DNA of 52,700 nt from Lacticaseibacillus baoqingensis (GTDB lineage Bacteria > Bacillota > Bacilli > Lactobacillales > Lactobacillaceae): NCBI RefSeq assembly GCF_003946165.1, contig NZ_RHOI01000017.1, positions 1 through 52,700 on the forward strand, in the 5' to 3' direction. Each line of letters opens with the position of its first letter. Position 1 is the first letter of the stretch. Under the pieces are notes generated by a model that worked only from the letters and a program-made list of their open reading frames with translations, was not told where the DNA came from and searched no databases. The translations under genes and the position numbers were made by a program. Positions 49,370 through 52,700 of the stretch are shown here, piece by piece.

Positions 49370-51310
49370 TTTCTATGGCAGAGAAACCTGCGATTGCTGA
49401 GGTTAAGATGGACAAACTATTGTGGCCTAAGTCAAGAATCAACCAAAGTCTACAGATCAAGATAGACACCAATAAGTCGATTGTTGTCTACAACCATATT
49501 CAAGTCTACATCCTTCACTTGAAGTGATCATAATAGCCGTGTTTACTGATGTCCATTGATCCTGCACGACTTTCCTGCACGACCTCACGACATTTATTTT
49601 GTATGTGTTAGAACTGATTTCGACGTAGAATCGATGGCACTGCCACCTTGGTTCTAGAACACACAGCTTGATCCACATAACCAAGCACTCTATTTGTTCT
49701 GTTGTCGATGCAAAGACTTCTTCGAGGCATTGTACTGGGACGGTGAAGGCTCATTCTTCTCTGGATACGTATCGAGAATGGCCGCATTCATTTGCCAACA
49801 AACATAGCGAGGCAGTGCCATTGGCAACGACAACCAAAAATCTGCTTAAGTATAATGACCACGGTCGAACAAAATGCAAGTTTACTTGAACAAGTCCAGC
49901 TCCGTGCAGAGCAAGTGGCTTATTTGACTCAACACCGTTTAGGTTGCAACTCGAAGCAATCAATCCCGATCAGACGTCATTATTGTAGGGTGATAGTGTT
50001 TTTACTGACCCAGAGTAAACTAGGCAACAAAGCGAAGACATAGCTAAACAAGCAAAATAAGACAAAGGAGAAGCGTTCTGAAATTGTTGCGAAAGATCTG
50101 CTGGTAAAAAAGCATTCATTACTAAGAATGGTAAGTATTGCGAACGTGGACATGACCTAAAGGCTTTCGGGAAGCAGTTACTTCGAGAAGAAGAGCGGTT
50201 TATTCGTACGCGTTTGTTTGTTGAGAAGATCCACGTTTAACCGTACAAGTGTGACTAATGTGAACAAGAGGATGGGCGCAGCCATTCTTATCGAGCCGAT
50301 GCTCCAATGCGCTGAACGTTTACGGTATCGTAACTCCGTCGTTGATTGCGTAAATCCTTCACCAGAAGTACATTCTGGCGACTCCGTTGTGCCGTCTATT
50401 AAGAGATTGGCAACGAGCTGGTGCAATACTCGGAAAAACGACTATTGCTAACTAGATAATCAAGTGTGCTAAGCTGGTGAGACCGGTATGTGGTGTCATA
50501 GCCGAACACCTGATGAGTCAAGGCTTTCTCCAAGGTGATAAAATGCCGTATCAAGTATTGCATGAACCTGGAAAATAGCGACAAACAAATCGTATGTCTG
50601 GAGGCTACGAAGAATCACACGTGCCATTTAGCCAGTTGGTAATTATGCCTATGCGAATACCCAGTCAGGGAAATAAAATTTGCGAAAGCTTATATAGTCC
50701 ATCTCCTGTCGCCTAAGTGTGACAGTTACGCCAGTATTATTTAATCGCGGTTAATCTCTCAATCAGTTGTTGCGCTCATGCAAGTCGCAATTTCTTTGAT
50801 GACTTTACCATAACTAAGGTGATGACCATTGGACTGAGGCTACATAATTAGATGTTTGAGCTTGAGCACCACAGGAAAAAATATTCCAGCGGAGGGGTGC
50901 GTGAACAGACGTCAGCAAGAGCTCAAGCCCCTAATTGAGCAGTTCTGGAAATGGTGTGATCAAGTCGATACCCTGGCCTAAAACTCGATTTGGTAAAGCC
51001 ATCACTTACGCGCAAGGACAATGAACTGCTTTAAATTGAGTGCTTATTATGATGAAATTGGTCTGAGTAACAATGCATCAGAACGTAAAAGAAGACCTGC
51101 GTCAGTGTGCGAAAAAAACCCGTTGTTCAGTACAAGACCAAAAGGTGCCGAAGCGAACATAATTTGGACGACAATGATTGAAGCCGCAAAGCGAATGAAC
51201 TTGATCCAGTTCAGTATTTCAAAGATCCACTTCAAAAAGAGTCAAAGTTGCCAACTTTCGCAAAAAACAAAGAACGGGAAGATTGGTTACCGTATAATTT
51301 AATCCACACT
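49370..51310 (+). mobile_element. Degenerate IS66-family insertion element
   Basis: Pieces of all three IS66 genes are legible in order, broken by many stops and shifts. 49376-49528 resembles the TnpA tail. 49650-49800 reads LDPHNQALYLFCCRCKDFFE then ALYWDGEGS (TnpB). From 49855 comes TnpC: SLLEQVQLRAEQVAYLTQHR, later DKMPYQVLHEPGK (the catalytic DETPVQVL region), CCAHASRNFFDDF, and near 51059-51160 IGLSNNASERKRRPAS and STRPKGAEANIIWTTMIEAA. No intact frame remains, so it is an old, inactive copy. Terminal repeats were not identified. Confidence 0.85.
51021..51302 (+). pseudogene. TnpC C-terminal fragment of the IS66 remnant
   Basis: The longest surviving open piece, 93 codons. It carries LSNNASERKRRPAS (catalytic Glu region of IS66 transposases) and STRPKGAEANIIW. 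No N-terminal half in frame. Confidence 0.8.
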
Positions 51311-51343
51311 GCGCCAAAATTTAAAAAACTTGCCTAACCAAGC

Positions 51344-51383
51344 AGAGCCCCGCAATCTCAAAGCCGAGATTGCGGGGCTCTTT
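51344..51383. terminator. Strong hairpin after the IS66 remnant
   Basis: A perfect 16-bp stem (51344-51359 with 51366-51381), 6-base loop, TTT after. GC-rich in an AT-rich region; likely the original terminator of the polysaccharide operon or of a host gene. Confidence 0.8.
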
Positions 51384-51928
51384 AGTACAGTCAATTACTA
51401 GGTGCCTACCTTTAAGAGATGTCATACCCTGGGTTATCCTGCATCATTAAGAATTCTGGACAAAATGATTTTGTGTTTTTGGTTAGTCTGATTTTGGTAT
51501 ATAATTAATTTTATTCTTTCTTATTGAAGATCGTCTAAATCAAATTCTGGTCTATTGAATTTATCCTGTATTTGCGAATCTCGTGGGTAATATAATTGCT
51601 TTTCCCTGGACTAACTAGCGATAGTGAGTCATAACGACTCGGAATTTTTCGAGACTTAAAAATCAGAGACTTTTACGTAATTTTCTGAAATCACAATAAA
51701 TGGTTTACCAATATTATCTTTAAACATCGGGAATAAGAAGTAATTATCAAACTTTGCAATTGCAAGGATGATATCCAAAACTTTTAAAGTACATTAGCCA
51801 ACAATCTTAAGGTCAAAAAAAGATATGTATAAACAATAATCGCTCAAAACACTGACATACTTCTAGGGAATTAGCATATGGGAAAACATTTTAAATGATT
51901 TATAAAATAATTGTAGGGGATTATTGTT
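51384..51928. other. AT-rich non-coding stretch
   Basis: No gene visible. A TATAAT occurs at 51500-51505 without a matching -35. It holds the promoter region of the acyltransferase gene at most. Confidence 0.4.
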
Positions 51929-52675
51929 ATGATTAATACAAGTTCGAGAAATTATGGCATAGATATTGCGCGTATTTTATCCATGTTTTTTGTGGTTCTT
52001 CTACATAATTTGTTGCAAGGCGGGGTACTTCACAGTCCTGAGCTGCAAGGTGTAAATTTTGCCGTTGCATGGTTTCTGGAGAATCTAGCAATAATTGCGG
52101 TAAATCTCTTTGCAATGATTACTGGATTTCTTTCGTTTGGTAGATCATTTCACGTAACTAGAATTGTGTCAATTATAGTACAGGTGCTGTTTTGGTCTTG
52201 GGTTATTTTAGCGCTCTTAATGCTTTTTAAGTCAAATCTTGCACTAAAAGACATAATTATTGGAATAATACCTGTCACATTGTATTGGTATATAAATTGT
52301 TACATTGGTTTAATGTTGCTATTGCCCTTCTGCACTGAGGGTATAAAATCTTTATCTCAACACAAGTTTTCACTTGTTCTTGGATCTTTATTAATCATCT
52401 CTGTAACTGTTGGATTCATTCGACATTTTTCATTGGATGATGGGCTCTCGGTTTTTTGGTTGTTGATACTATTCTTTGTTGGTTATTATATTAGGAAATT
52501 TGGGCTTCTTGAAAGAATACACTCAACTTATTTTATTCTTGTCTATTTCTTACTAGCAATGATTTCATTATTGGTCGAGATACTCTGTAAGAAATATCAC
52601 ATCAATTACGATATAATGATTTCCGCAAATTGCAAGAACAAGTTAGCCACCCCATGGCACGACACCGTGAGATGA
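51929..52675 (+). CDS. Acyltransferase family 3 membrane protein, 3' end replaced
   Basis: 248 residues with about eight membrane helices. RNYGIDIARILSMFFVVLLH (the conserved D...R and the H of the motif R...H), LFAMITGFL and YINCYIGLMLLLPF are typical of O-acetyltransferases (WecH/OatA type) that modify surface polysaccharides. Family members are usually 330-380 residues. Here the frame changes character near 52630 and ends NKLATPWHDTVR in more GC-balanced sequence, suggesting truncation by a mobile element or deletion. RBS AGGGGA upstream of ATG 51929. Confidence 0.78.
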   Translation: MINTSSRNYGIDIARILSMFFVVLLHNLLQGGVLHSPELQGVNFAVAWFLENLAIIAVNLFAMITGFLSFGRSFHVTRIVSIIVQVLFWSWVILALLMLFKSNLALKDIIIGIIPVTLYWYINCYIGLMLLLPFCTEGIKSLSQHKFSLVLGSLLIISVTVGFIRHFSLDDGLSVFWLLILFFVGYYIRKFGLLERIHSTYFILVYFLLAMISLLVEILCKKYHINYDIMISANCKNKLATPWHDTVR

Positions 52676-52700
52676 ACTGTTATCTTTGATGAGTTGAGTT

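Noticed and set aside
49376-51302. Active transposable element
   Set aside because: All IS66 frames are interrupted many times and no terminal repeats were found.

Overview
The window looks like chromosome from a high-GC Lactobacillaceae species, most like the Lacticaseibacillus/Schleiferilactobacillus side of the family. The reasons are strong AGGAGG ribosome sites, T-box and Gram-positive LexA signals, an hrtRBA heme-efflux operon of the Lactococcus type, a KxYKxGKxW/MucBP adhesin and a DUF1659/DUF2922/YvrJ cassette. Species assignment is inference. Most of the window is clearly GC-rich; the segment from about 38 kb to the end is AT-rich and looks acquired.

Layout. 0-4 kb: galactarate dehydratase (garD), RidA, a lipoprotein and a YcaC-like hydrolase. 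4.3-9.1 kb: a complete aspartate-to-NaMN operon, nadB-nadC-nadA, plus a NifS-type cysteine desulfurase, preceded by two inverted copies of an operator-like 11-mer. 9.2-12.1 kb: an enolase-superfamily sugar-acid dehydratase with a GntP permease. 12.1-14.2 kb: a LexA-controlled yolD-umuC operon with an unrecognised third gene. 14.3-16.4 kb: an orphan PTS EIIC overlapping a DUF915-like hydrolase. 16.5-18.7 kb: a SNF2 helicase. 18.8-21.4 kb: a T-box operon with a DctA-like symporter and an ATP-grasp ligase. 21.6-25.8 kb: a frameshifted membrane gene, a GGDEF protein, a MarR-oxidoreductase pair with twin operators, and ndk. 26-29.2 kb: an unknown protein, a ComX/SigH-like sigma factor and, convergent to it, a small DUF1659-DUF2922-YvrJ-GH25 cassette. 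29.5-33.9 kb: a 1465-residue repetitive wall-anchored adhesin. 34-36.3 kb: hrtR-hrtB-hrtA with two HrtR operators. 36.4-49.2 kb: a polysaccharide locus (cpsC/cpsD on the minus strand; glycosyltransferases, Wzy, pyruvyltransferase and Wzx on the plus strand). 49.4-51.3 kb: a wrecked IS66-family element. 51.9-52.7 kb: a 3'-altered acyltransferase.

The most unusual non-coding content is a family of about 120-bp hairpin elements (one copy plus a half copy after nadA; a tandem array between DUF2922 and DUF1659). Their outer arms differ in sequence between copies but stay complementary, and one copy appears to be an internal recombination product. A second, possibly related hairpin family sits at 21.4 and 25.3 kb.

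The regulatory logic is readable in several places: LexA for translesion synthesis, HrtR for heme efflux, a palindromic operator for the MarR regulon, a T-box for the dicarboxylate/ligase pair, and an unassigned operator for NAD synthesis. All statements come from reading the sequence and from remembered family features. No search or folding program was run.
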